Positions 21,485 through 33,399 are shown, counted from the stretch's first letter. The stretch is 64,000 nucleotides of DNA from Isoetes taiwanensis (GCA_021234155.1 JAJEKV010000027.1:6136623-6200622), one strand, 5' to 3'. Numbers and translations are program-made. Notes: a model not told the origin generated them from the letters alone.

Positions 21485-22980
21485 TAAAATATCTAATCGA
21501 TATGATTAGGATTTGTTCAATAGTCTAGATTTTAGGTCAGGATTCTTAGGTTCAGAAGATCATCTAAGGCTAAAGCTAGATAATATTCCACCCTAAGAAC
21601 AACCGTCAAGCTTGCATTGATTGTTAGATTTGTCGTTCATGGGATCTTGGGTTGGCTCCAATGCCTTGAGATGCGTCCATAATGTCGAAACAGGTGGAGA
21701 CTTCGAAATTGCCTCGAATGTGAGACTGGCTATTGCTGCAAGGCTGGATGATGTCAGGCAGTACTCCCAATGTGCGCTACAAGGCTAGAATCTGAAAAGA
21801 TAACTTTTAGGGTTGTTGCCTTTTGAGCTTCCACATTTTAACATTGTGTCATTTGGCTCCTTGGGAAATTGTCGTGTGGCTATATGGGTTATATCCACAT
21901 GTTATATTAACATGTGCAATATAATGGTCTATAATAGTTGCGTCTTGTGGTGCAACCCGGTCAAATACTACCGTGCATGTCATCGTACATGACATATACT
22001 TGTGGCGTGGTTTTGTAATATAGGTATTTATATCGTATAGTGTACTAGAACGTCACATTCTCCCCAAATTGATGTTGTCTACAGCATCACGAGTCTCTCC
22101 ACCTTGGAAACCTGCACGATTCTCTCGAGACCTATTTAATGAATGTGACAGTACAATTACTTAAGGCAATATTTCGATATAATTACTTTAGATTCAAAAA
22201 TTTGAACAATCGCATAAGGCCATTAATTTAATATGCCTTTTTCAATTATCCAAATGTTTGATATGATCGACATTCAAAATTTTATCTCTCAAATTTTTCA
22301 CTTATAACACACAATTCCAATGTGTGTGCTACAAGGTCCCGCGGTGTGACTCTTCTGTCCGTTGTTCTGTTTCTATTGGCCTACAGGTCACGCACCACAT
22401 TAGTATACATGATCAATAAAATTATAGTGGTTCTAAGGGACCACCCCCCTCTAATTATAACCACGTTAACTAGGGATGGATGCAAACATTTTCTCTTGAC
22501 ATAGAGAGAGGATGCTTCTCCCATCATGGCAATGGAGATATACGTCTTACAATGCCTAGAATGATTCTCTAATGCCTATACCCTTCATCGCCCTTGGCGT
22601 AGAGGATAGCTACTCCTTGCAATGACGATAGGCTTATGTAGCGATCACATGGAAGATAATCCCAGTTGTGGCTAGTTTCTAGCTGATTCAGCGCTAAACA
22701 TAGCTTTTTTCAGCCCATTTTAGATTTTCGGCTGACACGATTTCCAGGGCATGATTTTGGGCCTTTGCTGATAAGCTGGGCTCCTGCTATTAAGCTGGTT
22801 GTCAGCAGTGATAGAAAAAAAATTCCATGTGAGTCGCCCATCAAAATGCTTTCCTATCATGCACATACCTACATGCTTATTAATGAATGTCCTCTTTTCT
22901 CTTTAACAATTTGTCCACTATTGTCTCACCAGAAGATAGACCCTACATTAAGTCAACCTCATCTATTGTGTCATCACCGA
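21481..22980. other. Degenerate repeat-like DNA, no gene
   Basis: No coherent coding frame is seen. Because the old chromovirus integrase ends at about 22981 on the minus strand, this stretch probably includes its decayed 3' end and LTR. No LTR pair could be matched by eye. Confidence 0.3.
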
Positions 22981-23260
22981 CTACCTCAGTGATGAGCCAT
23001 CCTTTGCATTGCTCCATTCTATAGATCTGATTTGAGTACCTACATTGCAAGTGTGTCCATTTGACAAGTATTGGAGGTATTGCGATTTTCTTGCTTTTTT
23101 AAATGCTCTATCTAGAAGCATTTTTAGAACAATCTCAAGTTGTTTTTCAATCATTTCCAACAAGGTTGGAGTTTCCAATGCCTCCTCTGAATTTGGAGTA
23201 TGCTTCTTCAGAAGGCTTGTTTGGAAGACTTCATAAACAATGAGCAGGGAGATCCAATTT
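22981..23260 (-). pseudogene. Chromovirus integrase C-terminus with chromodomain remnant
   Basis: The minus-strand frame reads VFQTSLLKKHTPNSEEALE (family form VFHVSLLKKY). Then come LEIVLKMLLDRAFKKARKSQ and YLQYLSNGH, which matches the chromodomain start (ILDxRxxKxRxxxxxEYLVKW). The end is degraded. By order and strand it is the 3' part of the element whose other parts lie at 25.06-29.14 kb. A plus-strand LINE at 23.69-25.03 kb separates them. Confidence 0.55.
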
Positions 23261-23305
23261 ATAGGATTAGTTACCTATTTTTAGGACGATTTTAAGTGTC
23301 ACCTC

Positions 23306-23357
23306 CCCTCCCCTCCCCTCCCCTCCTCCCCCCCAAAAAAAAAAAAAAAAAAAAAAA
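23306..23357 (+). repeat. (CCCCT)n microsatellite followed by A run
   Basis: Several CCCCT units are followed by CTCCCCCCC and then a 23-base A run at 23335-23357. It is either a simple repeat or the tail of an unrecognised retroposon. Confidence 0.8.
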
Positions 23358-23689
23358 CCACCTTGGAGCAAGATTCTTGCAATTCTTGATGCAAAGCCTT
23401 GCTTTTTTTTTTCTTTTACTTTAAGCTAAATACTTTCTCCTATCTTGAACTCTCTTGAAGGCCTATGCCTGTCCGCTAGGCTGTTCTGCTACCTCCTAGC
23501 TGATAAGACAGCCTCAAACTTCTTGTACTACTTGTTGCATATCTGCTAACAATTGTTGAAAACTTCCATTTTGACACGGATTGTGCAAGTAATTGATCAT
23601 AAAGGAAGACATTTGTGATGATTCCTACTTGGGTGCTATTATAGGCAAACTGGACCCAGTGGATGTAGTTTCCCCATGTGGATTATCTA

Positions 23690-25025
23690 TTCAACATATA
23701 TTTCCTCAGTGTGCCTTCCAATATTTTCGGGATTTTCATTGACGAGTTTGATGATTGGTTGAGAGCAAAATCACTCGCAGGGGCAAAAATGGGTTCATAC
23801 CTCATACAACTCCTCCTCTACGCAGATGATGTGGTCTTACTTGCAAGTAGAAAGACCACACTTCAAAAACATTTAGACAATCTGGAGAGCTTTTGTGAAG
23901 AGAAAAAAATGACTGTAAACCTTGCCAAATCCAAAATCATGGTGTTTGGGACGAGAGACCGGCCTGATTTCACCTACAAAGGACAGATTTTGGAGACGGT
24001 AGACTCTTACAAATACCTTGGTATCGATCTTGCTTCAAACTATAGCTGGAAGAACTGTCTTCAAAGAAGAGTCCTGGGTGGGAAAGCGGCCTTGTTCAGC
24101 ATGCTAGCAAAATGCAAGAAGGCCTCCCCACTGCATTGGCATTTGAAGTGTATTTTGTTTAAATCCCTGGTCCAAACCGTAGTACTTTATGGTGTTCCCA
24201 TTTGGGGCCCGGATCTCTCATCTTGGATGTGGGCGCAGGTTGAAAGCATCCTAAAACTGTTCCTAAAGATCGAACTTGGGATCAAGTCTCAAATTCCCTA
24301 TGCGTTGATGCTCGCGGAAACTGGGCTGTTCCCACTTGAAGTGGAGGGTTTATATCAGGCAGTCAATTTCTATAATAGAGTAATGGAACAGGGATCTGAT
24401 CGGCTGTCTCACGAAGCCATGGTCAATTCCAATTGGCCACGGAATCTGGCGGCATGGGCCAACAGATGGGGGCTCGATATATCCACCTGCCCAAAAGATA
24501 AGAGAGAACTCAGAAATATTTTAGAAAAATTGGCAGTGCAAAAGCTATGGGCGGTCCCTGGAAAACGGATGCAAATATACAAAGCAAAGGTTAACCACAT
24601 GGAAACTTATACAGGCCAATCTTACTTGGGAGCAAATCTATCCCCAGCTCAAAGAAGATTGATCGCCAGGTATAGAACCGGGTCTCATAGGCTGGCAATA
24701 GAAACAGGTCGTTGGACCAAGATTCCAATTGAAGAACAAAAATGCAATCTCTGTGATACAGGATATGTGGAGGATGAGGAACATGTTTTCTTAACATGCC
24801 CCGCATATGAAGACATCAGGAACAAATTTGAAATAAGTGCACAGGATTTCTATTCACTACTTACTGTAGCACCAAAAAAATTGGGATTGTATATAAGGGC
24901 GGTTGACTCACACCGTGCCTTGTTACAAAAATTGTAACTGGTTTTGTTCATGTGCTCCATAGCCTCTCAAGGCTCAAGTGAGCATTAGACATAATATAAT
25001 AATAATAATAATAATAATATAATAT
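23690..25025 (+). mobile_element. 5'-truncated LINE (non-L1 type) with TAA tail
   Basis: An intact frame (to 24937, about 415 residues) covers the second half of a LINE reverse transcriptase. It includes FGIFIDEFDDWL, the catalytic LLLYADDVVLLAS (about 23811), and a thumb region. The C-terminal zinc-finger-like block reads CNLCDTGYVEDEEHVFLTC. RT blocks upstream of FGIFIDE are absent, so the copy is 5'-truncated. The 3' end is a (TAA)n/(TA)n tract at 24991-25025 rather than poly(A). It shares SHRLAIETGRW with the minus-strand LINE at 48.08-57.1 kb, so both belong to one family. Confidence 0.85.
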
Positions 25026-25059
25026 ACCATTCGTGCATTTCTTTTGGCCATATACTTGT

Positions 25060-25468
25060 GGGGGATATGATATACTCATCCACAGCTTCGTCTAGATAAT
25101 GTGGAAGAAGTCCTTCTAGAAGGCACTTATGAACTTTGAGTATCCAGGTCAATTGCTCTGGGCATTCCGTGCAATTTGGGAATCTCCTTTGTGAAGAGCA
25201 AGGCTGTATCTAGGGTTGTATCGGGGTCTAGCAAGGCAAAGAGTGTGCCATATCGGATAGCTTGTCAACCACAACTATTAAAATATCATGGCCCCTTGCT
25301 ATTCTTGGGAGTCCCGTTATGAAAGTCCATGGTTATGACCTCCCATTTGGCGTCCAAAACTTGTCGAAGGTTCCAATGTCTAGGGATTTGGAATTGCTTC
25401 ATCTTCGCTTTCTGCCATAGATGACATTCTCGGATGTACCTTGCAATTTGCTCCTTCACGCATGGCAA
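25060..25468 (-). pseudogene. Chromovirus integrase core fragment
   Basis: The minus-strand reading contains CVKEQIARYIRECHLWQKAK (the end of the HHCC finger; the usual CxxC is now CHLW), WEVITMDFHNGTPKN (first catalytic D), LDPDTTLDTALLFTKEIPKL and HGMPRAIDLDTQS (second D region; usual SDRDSxF). Several stops are present. It belongs to the same minus-strand element as the RT and RNase H pieces to its right. Confidence 0.75.
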
Positions 25469-25659
25469 TAGTAGTTATTTCTAATTCTGAAGTACATTTT
25501 CATGAACCCTATATGACCTTGGACTGCTATGCATAACATGAAGTATTAACTTCCCTTACTCCCAATGATTATGGTATGCATAATTTGTCCTTAAAGTACA
25601 ATGGGTTATACCTTTCTTCTTGTAATTCTTGAAGGTTTTCCTCCTATTGACACTTTGTT

Positions 25660-26450
25660 ACGCACTAGCCCCTCAAGTGATAATTAACACACCAAAAGGG
25701 GGGTTCTTTATGGAAATCATTATCTAATGGGCCCCAACCTTTCCAAGGCTTTATCTCATACCCCATATGCCATATCAATTTTCCCCCTTTCTTGCAATGC
25801 TAATATTGCCACGAGGAATTGAACCTTGGCTTTAATACCAATTGATAAGACTACCTTAAAAAGGTTGGGACCCAGTGGATGATAGATTCCATAAAAGATT
25901 TGCATGTTTATTATATTGGTTATCACTTGAGGGGCTAGTTGTAACATTGGTATCAGAGCTGAGTCTCAAGTTCAATTCTCCATGGGAGCGTCCCAATTGG
26001 TTGGTTGGTTAAGGCAAATGATGCAAGTTCTTACCATTTGCAAAAGATCTAAAGTTTGAATCCTCATGTGTGGATGATGTAGGTCCCGTATGCTCGAGGA
26101 CGAGCACTTTGAGAGATGGAAGAATTGATTTGGTTTGGGGGCCCATGAGAACCACCAAGTAAATCTTCGGTGGTTTTGGGGGGGAGGGGGATGATGGAGG
26201 AAATGGGGCTGATTATCACATATAGATGGTCAAACCTTAACATCTAGATGCTTTTGCCTAGTTAGTTGGGATATGATAATTAAGGTGTCATGTCACATTT
26301 GCCCACGCTTCTATAAAAAACTTTGTCTTTTCGCAGGGACTCTTCTATATTCTAAACTTACTAGCAAGTGTTAAAACAATGTTGTAATGGACTCGTGTTG
26401 TCAGTTGGTGTCGTGATAGTGCATCTACAACCACATATAGTTTATCTGGT
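25660..26450 (+). mobile_element. LTR-like pieces: inverted repeat, Met-tRNA PBS, polypurine tract
   Basis: This block interrupts the chromovirus between RNase H and integrase. A stretch ending ATCACTTGAGGGGCTAG occurs at about 25845-25930 (plus), with an inverted copy at about 25668-25770. At 25949 the plus strand has TTGGTATCAGAGC, the classic initiator-tRNA primer-binding site of plant LTR elements. At 26084 it has TGCTCGAGGACGAGCA, and at about 26171-26190 a G-rich polypurine tract followed by TGATGGAGG, which could start a 3' LTR. These signals suggest a short, internally deleted LTR element, but no matching LTR pair was identified. Confidence 0.4.
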
Positions 26451-26452
26451 AT

Positions 26453-26856
26453 TTATGGTATCTCAAAATCATATTCCTGCAGGAATTCCATCCACCTTCG
26501 CTGTATGAGATTTAGGCATAGTTGCATAAACGCATACTGGAGATTTTGGTGGTTGGTATCCAATATGAATCTTCTTTCCAACAAATAGTGTCTCCATATC
26601 TTTAAGCCTGGACTATTGCTAGGAGTTCCTGATAATGGGTGAGGTAACGTGTTTCGACGTCGTTCATCTTTCAAAAGATATGTGCAGCTAGCCCCTCGTC
26701 TTGCATAAAGATTGTGCTGGTTGTAATCTTACGTGCATCTGTTGCTACCAACTTATCCTTTTCAAGATCTGGGAGAGTGAGGACTGGTGTCGTCATCAAG
26801 GCCCCCTTGACCTTTTGAAAACATGCTTGGCTTTGCTCTCCCAATGCTTCTTCCAA
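26453..26856 (-). pseudogene. Chromovirus RNase H fragment
   Basis: Minus-strand blocks include CFQKVKGALMTTPVLTLPDL (the start of the connection/RNase H region), KDKLVATDARKITTSTIF (usual VxTDAS) and, after a frame change, HYLLERRFILDTNHQNLQYA (DHxxLxY-like). RRWMEFLQEYDFEI follows. Frameshifts and substitutions make it non-functional. It continues the RT fragment at 27084-27500. Confidence 0.75.
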
Positions 26857-27083
26857 TCCTATATCTTATCACTTTTGGTGAGGTCTAATAGCAGTGCTGC
26901 TATTTTGGAAAAATTCTTGACAAATTTCTGTAAGAGCCTGCTAAACCCAGAAAGCTTCTCACGTCATGAATACTTTTCAAGACTGGCCACTCCACTATTG
27001 CTTGGATCTTTGCCGAGTCGGTGGATATACACATCCTCGATTCTACTTGTCGTAAAATGGCATTTTGACAACTTAGCATAAAG

Positions 27084-27500
27084 TCAATGTCTTCTTAGCT
27101 TCTCATAGATTCTTCTCAAGTGGTTGACATGCTCCTCCAAAGTCTTGCTGTAGATTAGGATGCCATAGAAGAAGATAATTACGAAGTCGTCGAGAAACCC
27201 AAGGAACATGCCCTTCGTGAGCTTTATAAAGGTTGCTGGAGCATTAGATAGTCTGAATGCCATAACTGTAAATTCGTAATGGTCTGTCTTATGAACATCT
27301 TCCTCCTTTATTCTAATTTGGTGGTAGTCTGCTCTCAGATTGCCTTTGGAGAAGAACTCTGCTCCTTTAAGTTGATCCATGAGATCATCTGCTCTAGGCA
27401 AGGCATACTTGTTCTTGATGGTGTGTTCATTTAATTGACAATAGTCAATACACATCCTCAAGCTTCTATCCTTCTTCATTAGGTTTAGTGTCGAGCGCAA
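27084..27500 (-). pseudogene. Chromovirus reverse transcriptase fragment, catalytic DD lost
   Basis: The open frame contains LRMCIDYCQLNEHTIKNKYA, YHQIRIKEEDVHKTDHYEFT and MAFRLSNAPATF, all gypsy RT blocks. The catalytic block reads FVIIFFYGILIYSK where the family has FIDDILIYSK, so both aspartates are gone and the enzyme is dead. Confidence 0.85.
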
Positions 27501-27629
27501 CCGCTATCTCGCACTCGACTCCCTACAAGAAGGAGGTTCTTTTATCTTATCTAGAAAAAAATAGTGGAATTCCTTAATGAGTTTTGTTATCTGCTTTGGC
27601 AACTTATTTACGACTATGTCTTCCTTCAG

Positions 27630-29140
27630 CTATGCTGGATTGGCATCTACATATTCCAACTTAGAAATGTATTCTATTTGTTCCTTCTTTATGCACTTAA
27701 GTAATTTCTTACTAGACATGCACTGCATTACTGTGTTGCCTTCTATATTTGCAATTTCTATTATTTTACCGTTTGAAGCCATTACTGTGAACTTTTTGTT
27801 ACTGTAATCCATTACATCATTTGATGATACGAGGTATTCCATCCCTAGTATTAGGCCATACCTTTCAATGTTCATAATCTCAGCTCGCATACCAATGTTT
27901 ATGCCTAGGGCAACTCTATGTCAAAGTTGGTCCTTCTTCACTGGGTTTACTGGATTGCATCACTGTCTAGCACTACCAGACTTGGCTTTGATTTCACAAT
28001 TCCTCATTATCCTCCTATGTTGGGATTTCCCAATCTCTTAGCTCATTCATTACAAATGAACAATTGTGAATTATGTGTCTTGGTTAGAAGCATTGGAAGC
28101 ACAAATTTTTGTCTATGCATTCCTGTCTTTTATCCTTTGGTATCGACTATAGGAACGACTTCATCATTTTTGAATAGTTTGGAGTGCTTCTCTGCCTTTA
28201 TTCCGTGAAGCTGACCTGATTCTTCTTCTGCCTCCTATAGCTACTGCTATAGGGGATCTTGGGAGGTGCTGGGCTCATTGCCGTGGGACTATAGGACCCT
28301 GTGCCTTTATCTTTATTGAATCCTTCTTGCTTCTGCTCATGGTTCTGGGAATGTATCTTTTGCAAGCTAAGTTCCTTCTCCTCTGCTCAAGAGATTGTGA
28401 TGGGGTTGATTGCTCTGACCAGTTTTCACATACTGTCATTTAGCTCTTCAATATACCATTCAATTGCATGCCTCTCATTGAGCTTCGCCATATAAAGTCT
28501 TAGTCTCATGAATTTTTATGTGTATAATTGCATTATTCTATGCCCTTCTCCAGCCTATAAAGGCCTGCATTATATGGCACTTGTGTAATTTGGGAACATA
28601 ATGGCACTTGAAGGATTTGTAAATTTCTTGAATCTGCAACTATTCTAGTTGAGGCCATGGTCTTAGCATATCATTTCCACCAAATTCTGTCTGCTCCCTT
28701 AAGGTTAGCTATTGCGATCTTACCATTGCCCTTGTCCTTCATCCCATCTGCATTTCCATACTCTCTCATCTCATCAAATCATGCCTCTGCGTCCATGCTT
28801 GATATCTATCACATGAGAAGCATTCGAGTTTACATGCCTTCCACATGTTGCTCATGACCGTCCACTTTGTTCTGATACTAAGACCCTTTATTTGTCTTGT
28901 CCCGGTTATGCCATTCGTTTGCCTTCACTATCATCCTCTCACGCAGATTTCAAGTTAGTGTTGGAGATGTCGGATATAGGCTCTGAACTAGGAGAACTAC
29001 ATCTGCTCTTTTTCTTCTCCTTATTCTTAGGTTATATTGGTGTTTGCAGTAATTGGACATTTGCATCTGGTTGGTTTACTGCCCTTTCTGCCAATAGTGC
29101 CATGATCTCCTAGTGACATCTTTTGCTCATGCATTTGTAT
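27630..29140 (-). pseudogene. Chromovirus protease and gag remnants
   Basis: At 27890-27630 a frame reads YGLILGMEYLVSSNDVMDYS, matching the gypsy protease tail (YDLILGMDWL). Further right, about 28050-28110 on the minus strand, a zinc knuckle CFQC-F(stop)PR-H-IIHN-C is recognisable with a stop inside. A long gag-like region full of stops extends to about 29140 (for example GADRIWWK). Together with 22.98-27.5 kb this gives the order gag-protease-RT-RNase H-integrase-chromodomain on the minus strand. Confidence 0.65.
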
Positions 29141-30380
29141 GCCTCTGGCACAAAAGGTTTCTAGGCTGTTAGCATCATGCTGGTGTTTGATTATTTGGTT
29201 GATGTTGGTTTGGCTTGATAATCCTTACTGTCCTTGCTGCACACATTTTATGTTATAACATATGTTATTCATTACTTGATTCTTGCACTTGTTGATTGTG
29301 ATTAGATTTTGACAAGACAAGAATAACAAGGTGTTGCGCACGGAGGGTTGCCCTCCATAACCGGAGGGTGAAGTGGCTTAAATCATAGTTCAAAGTCATG
29401 TTTAACTTAATTAAGCATGTGGAAATTCATAACCCTGAACATTCGGAAACAAAATTCTCTGTAGCCAGACGAACTACCTTTATCTTCTAAAATGCAGCCA
29501 AAGAGTTTGGTAGCCTGTAAAATAAAGAACACACGAATTTCAGAATTGGATACAATGATACGAAATAAAGCTTTGCTGTTAGGCAAGCAGAAAGTATCCA
29601 ACATAAATCGAAGCCTGTGGAGCTGCAAATACATCAAATATCTTACTGTTTGGCTGGGTCTTCTAGAGCATCTTCACCTGTAAAATATTAAGTAGATTGG
29701 GCTAAAAAGCTTTAGGCACATGCTTTTGCATTCTATTATACAATTCAATGGATGCATTTCCCGTTTCAAATTGTTGACGACAGTGCATGTATATACTGTA
29801 GATCTTGTAATTTTCTTATATGCCTAGTTTGCTGCATCTAAGCTTAACAAGGTTGCATTTGAAACGAGAGTGTTGCACAACTCCCATTTCAAAGATTCCC
29901 TCAAAAAAACATGGCATGCTCTAGAAGTGAACTTTTTGGCCGAGGTAAAGAATTTCCTAAGGTTAAATTTTTTTTTTCTTACGTTTTGGCTTATCAGCAG
30001 GTGTACACTTTCCTTTTGTGTAATATTACAGCTGAAAAGAACAAAATTTACAGCTGATTGTACAGTTCATGAAATGAAAACCTCAGAAATATCTTAGTTT
30101 AAAAGAATTAATAACAGTAGCATTAATATGAATTTTGAATACACCAGTTTTGAAGGAAATGTTAATGTTAACACTAGAATGCTACAGATAACAAGTATAA
30201 CTTCGAAACCATAATATTCCTGATTGTTTCATTAACAGTTGACTGTGTAATCTAGACAAGCAAGACCTAAAAAATACCAAAATATGATAGGAATAAATAA
30301 TATTAATAATAAATAAATTTTTCAGTATCAGTTTTAGAAGAAACATTAATGATAATATTAAAAATGTTTCACACAACGAG
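29141..30380. other. Intergenic, no gene recognised
   Basis: It may contain the lost 5' LTR of the minus-strand chromovirus, but no terminal repeat could be matched. A short hairpin-prone stretch, GGAGGGTTGCCCTCC, occurs near 29342. No coding structure is seen. Confidence 0.35.
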
Positions 30381-33170
30381 TCAAAGATCAACATCATAAT
30401 CTTCCTCATTTTGTGTGCTTGTAGTTGCAATGTTCTCCTGAACCGTCTTCTCTTGCTCAGGTGACTTAACATGCTCTTTAGAAGTGTTGTCTTCAGTTTC
30501 CACTACTAGAGCCACTTCCTTCAGCTCTGCAAAAGTGACCATATCCTCTGTGGAGCTAGTAAAAGGTGGCTGTATTTCTGATGATGTCATTTTGGCAAAA
30601 TCAGATGAGGATTTGGCACCTAACTCTTGATTCTCATCTGGTAAACTAGGCAATGCAGTCAATCTCATCTTAATGAAGTTCACAGCCTCCTTGTCAATAT
30701 CCACTGCCACACAGTTGCGGCCCTTCTTAAGTGCACAGGCTATGGTAGTACCAGAGCCTGAGAAAGCATCAAGTATCCAGTCTCCTTGACGTGAAAACAT
30801 GTCAATAAGATGGTTGATTGGCTTCTGGGGCTTCTGATAGTGATTGACGATTCTACCCTACGCACTTGGGTCCTGCAGCTTTTGCAACACTGTTGGAAAC
30901 TCTAAGACATTGGAGAAGTCAGAGCAGCCAGTACTGTTGAAGTGCTCCATTGTCCTCTTGCCGTCGAAGCTCCAGTAGGCAACATGCAGGTATTCCACCT
31001 TGCTTAACAACCTGGGGCCTCTAGCATGGTAATTTATGTTTGTTTTGTACCTTCGAAAGTAAAGTGTATTTAGCAATCTAGCAACTAAGAAAGAAGTTTA
31101 CTATTACAGAATAGCAATAACAAAAGGTGTATTCTAGAATAAAGACTCATCAAACTAAATTCTCATAGCCTGCTTGAGCAAGGGACCCGAAATGATTTTT
31201 AAAGCTGGCTTCGACCATCCCTGCTTGCATTCTGGAGTGGAATACCACCAACCGCTAGTGTTTAGCTATTGCTATCTGCTTCAGACCATCTATAAAACTA
31301 TTGGACTCAGAGTTCCTGAAAGGTAGGTCGTCATAACGACTGTCTTTTATTTTAAATCCGTAAGGTATGTCTACAATAACTAGAGTAAAATTTTGTGGCT
31401 TTATAGTTCCCACCAACTTAGTGCAGTCGCATTGAACGATCGAAAAAAGATTGTCTTGATCGAACAAGGTGAACTTCTCATAGTCGGAGGGTGCAATAAC
31501 TGCCTCCTATCAGCCAAGGTCCGTTCTTCCCGAGCAAGCTTCAAAAGATGCATAAAACCTTCAGGAAGGTCTCTGTTTTTTTCTTGTTCCGCACATGCAA
31601 TTGAAGTTAATTTTTGGAAAAATAGCTGAAGAAAAAACGAAGGTCCACAAAGTAAAAAAAACATATCCAGCCTTCACAATTGGGAGCATATTGTATAGTA
31701 CGCTCATCGAAAGTGGCCACCAGGTAGAGTTCCTTGTATCTTTCCCACGTTTGCACATTCAACATCCAATGATGTTCTTTTAGTTGTTTAAACAAAAAAC
31801 AGGTAAATACATTACGTATTCCGGAATACATTAGAGTTAGAAGAATCACAAAAACCAAGCAGAAGACATTAACCTATTCCAGAATACATTAAACTTACTT
31901 GTGCAATTCTTTGAATATCTCTTCCAAGGTGAACTCCTTATCCACCACCTTCTGGAGCAGCCTTTCAAGTATGGCGGTGTCGGTAAAGCCCTGCAGCTCC
32001 CCCCATACGATGATAGTCATTTCTTTTTTTTTGACACATCTGTGCCTTTTTTCTTTTCAGAGGCTTTCCCCTTGCTTTTTAGTTCTCCACGCTCAAATGC
32101 AGTAAATATTTCATTTTGCAAGTCCCAAATATGCCCCAAAACAACTTAAAGTCAGCTTAATATATTCCGGAATACAAAATACTAAGTTTCCATGCAGAAA
32201 AAATAAAATACATGAGAGCGAGAGCTATTTCAGAATACAAAAGTTCTTATCCTGACATCCCTGAAGGCAAGTTGAAACCAATTGTCGTGGCTAATTAAAG
32301 AGTGCCTCTTGTTGGTTTCATCGTATTTGAGGCACCACTCAATTGTGCACGCTTCCTTCAGCTCCAGAGATGGCGCAGATTTTTTGAGGTCTTCACCATA
32401 CCTTTTTTTTTAAAATTAAGTACTCTCTGTGCATAAACCTTATTTTGTCGACAAAACTCATTTTGAATTTATACTCGTTATCGGCGTTGTGTGTATTGGC
32501 CACTATTTTTGCCTCTTCGCCAGTTAGGCCGCAATACACCGCACAGAGAACAGAATAGAATAGATTTTTAGGTACCTCAAATTTTGTTTTTCTTATACAG
32601 TTCCCTGTGTGCCTTAAAGCTATGGTGCCTCCCCAACACATAGTGTGTGTACTGACATACGCTTTGTCATAACCTCCCGGGTCCATGCACTGGCTTCTGT
32701 CAACAAGCACTACTATTGAAGCAACATGGGCATTCGGATTGCTCCTTATCCGGTCCTTCAAGTTTCTAACATGATCAGCATATATTTTTCTCACTTGAAG
32801 TGGCCTTTCTCCAGTCTCATCTTTCGGTGGCAGTTTCATGCAGGTGACTGGAAGATAAATTACACCTTGCACGTACTCATGCTGGTTTATTTCTTCCATT
32901 CTCTCTGCAGTTTTCTCAGTTTTTTTGTCTTTTATTGCCACCCCTGGGGCCTTGCCTTTTTCCTTTCTCTTTTTTAGCAGATTCCTCAGTTGTTTCCTCC
33001 ACTGCAAGCTGCACGGTTTTTCTTTTCTTTGGCTCCTTTGCATCTATTGTCAGTCTTTGCTTTTTTGGTGGTGGTGGTGGTGGTGCTTCCTGTTCAAATT
33101 CCTTGGACTTAGCGTCACCATCCTTACCACCAGACAATCTACATCTTTGTGTTGCATGACACTGGCATTA
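30381..33170 (-). pseudogene. ParB-like / beta-class DNA methyltransferase gene, interrupted
   Basis: Minus-strand multi-exon gene. The N-terminal part (33152-32900) is Lys-rich with a six-Pro run, then shifts frame. A ParB-like domain follows (about 32870-32480: VTCMKLPPKDETGERPLQVR, HVRNLKDRIRSNPNAHVASI). Next are RYGEDLKKSAPSLELKEACT (32400-32255), FTDTAILERLLQKVVDKEF (about 32000-31898), HHWMLNVQTWERYKELYL (31776-31670) and DLPEGFMHLLKLAREERTLA (31620-31500). The methyltransferase has catalytic motif IV as VDIPYG (about 31365; usual DPPY or SPPY) and SAM-binding motif I as LDAFSGSGTTIACALKKGRN (about 30770). Order IV then I marks the beta class (N4-cytosine or N6-adenine). There are frameshifts, some in A runs, and a TAG at 30860. 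The N-terminus is not fixed. Confidence 0.7.
31077..32252 (-). repeat. Near-palindromic motif paired inside three short introns
   Basis: TATTCCGGAATA and close variants occur six times, at 31102, 31130, 31817, 31875, 32163 and 32226. They form three pairs, each pair within one short intron of the methyltransferase gene. One copy lies near the donor side and one near the acceptor side (introns about 32252-32138, 31898-31777 and 31155-31077). The middle intron has a clear GTAAGT donor at 31898. The fourth intron, near 31650, lacks the motif. This could mark introns of common, transposon-like origin. Confidence 0.6.
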
Positions 33171-33241
33171 TAAAAAGAACTGAACATCATAACACATGGC
33201 CTTCAAACAAAAAATTGACCCTGCCATATCTCCTAGAGGCT

Positions 33242-33376
33242 CATGGGTGTTTTATTGACCCTGCCATAACTGCTAGCGGCTCATGGATAAAAGCCCACTG
33301 GTATACCACATGGGTGTTTTATTGACCCTGCCATAACTGCTAGCGGCTCATGGATAAAAACCCACTGGTATACCAC
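33242..33376 (+). repeat. 67-bp tandem repeat, two copies
   Basis: The unit starting CATGGGTGTTTTATTGACCC occurs at 33242 and 33309, with nearly identical sequence between. A partial third copy precedes it at about 33213. It is non-coding and lies just upstream of the methyltransferase gene. Confidence 0.8.
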
Positions 33377-33399
33377 AACTTATAGAAAACTTCAAAAAC

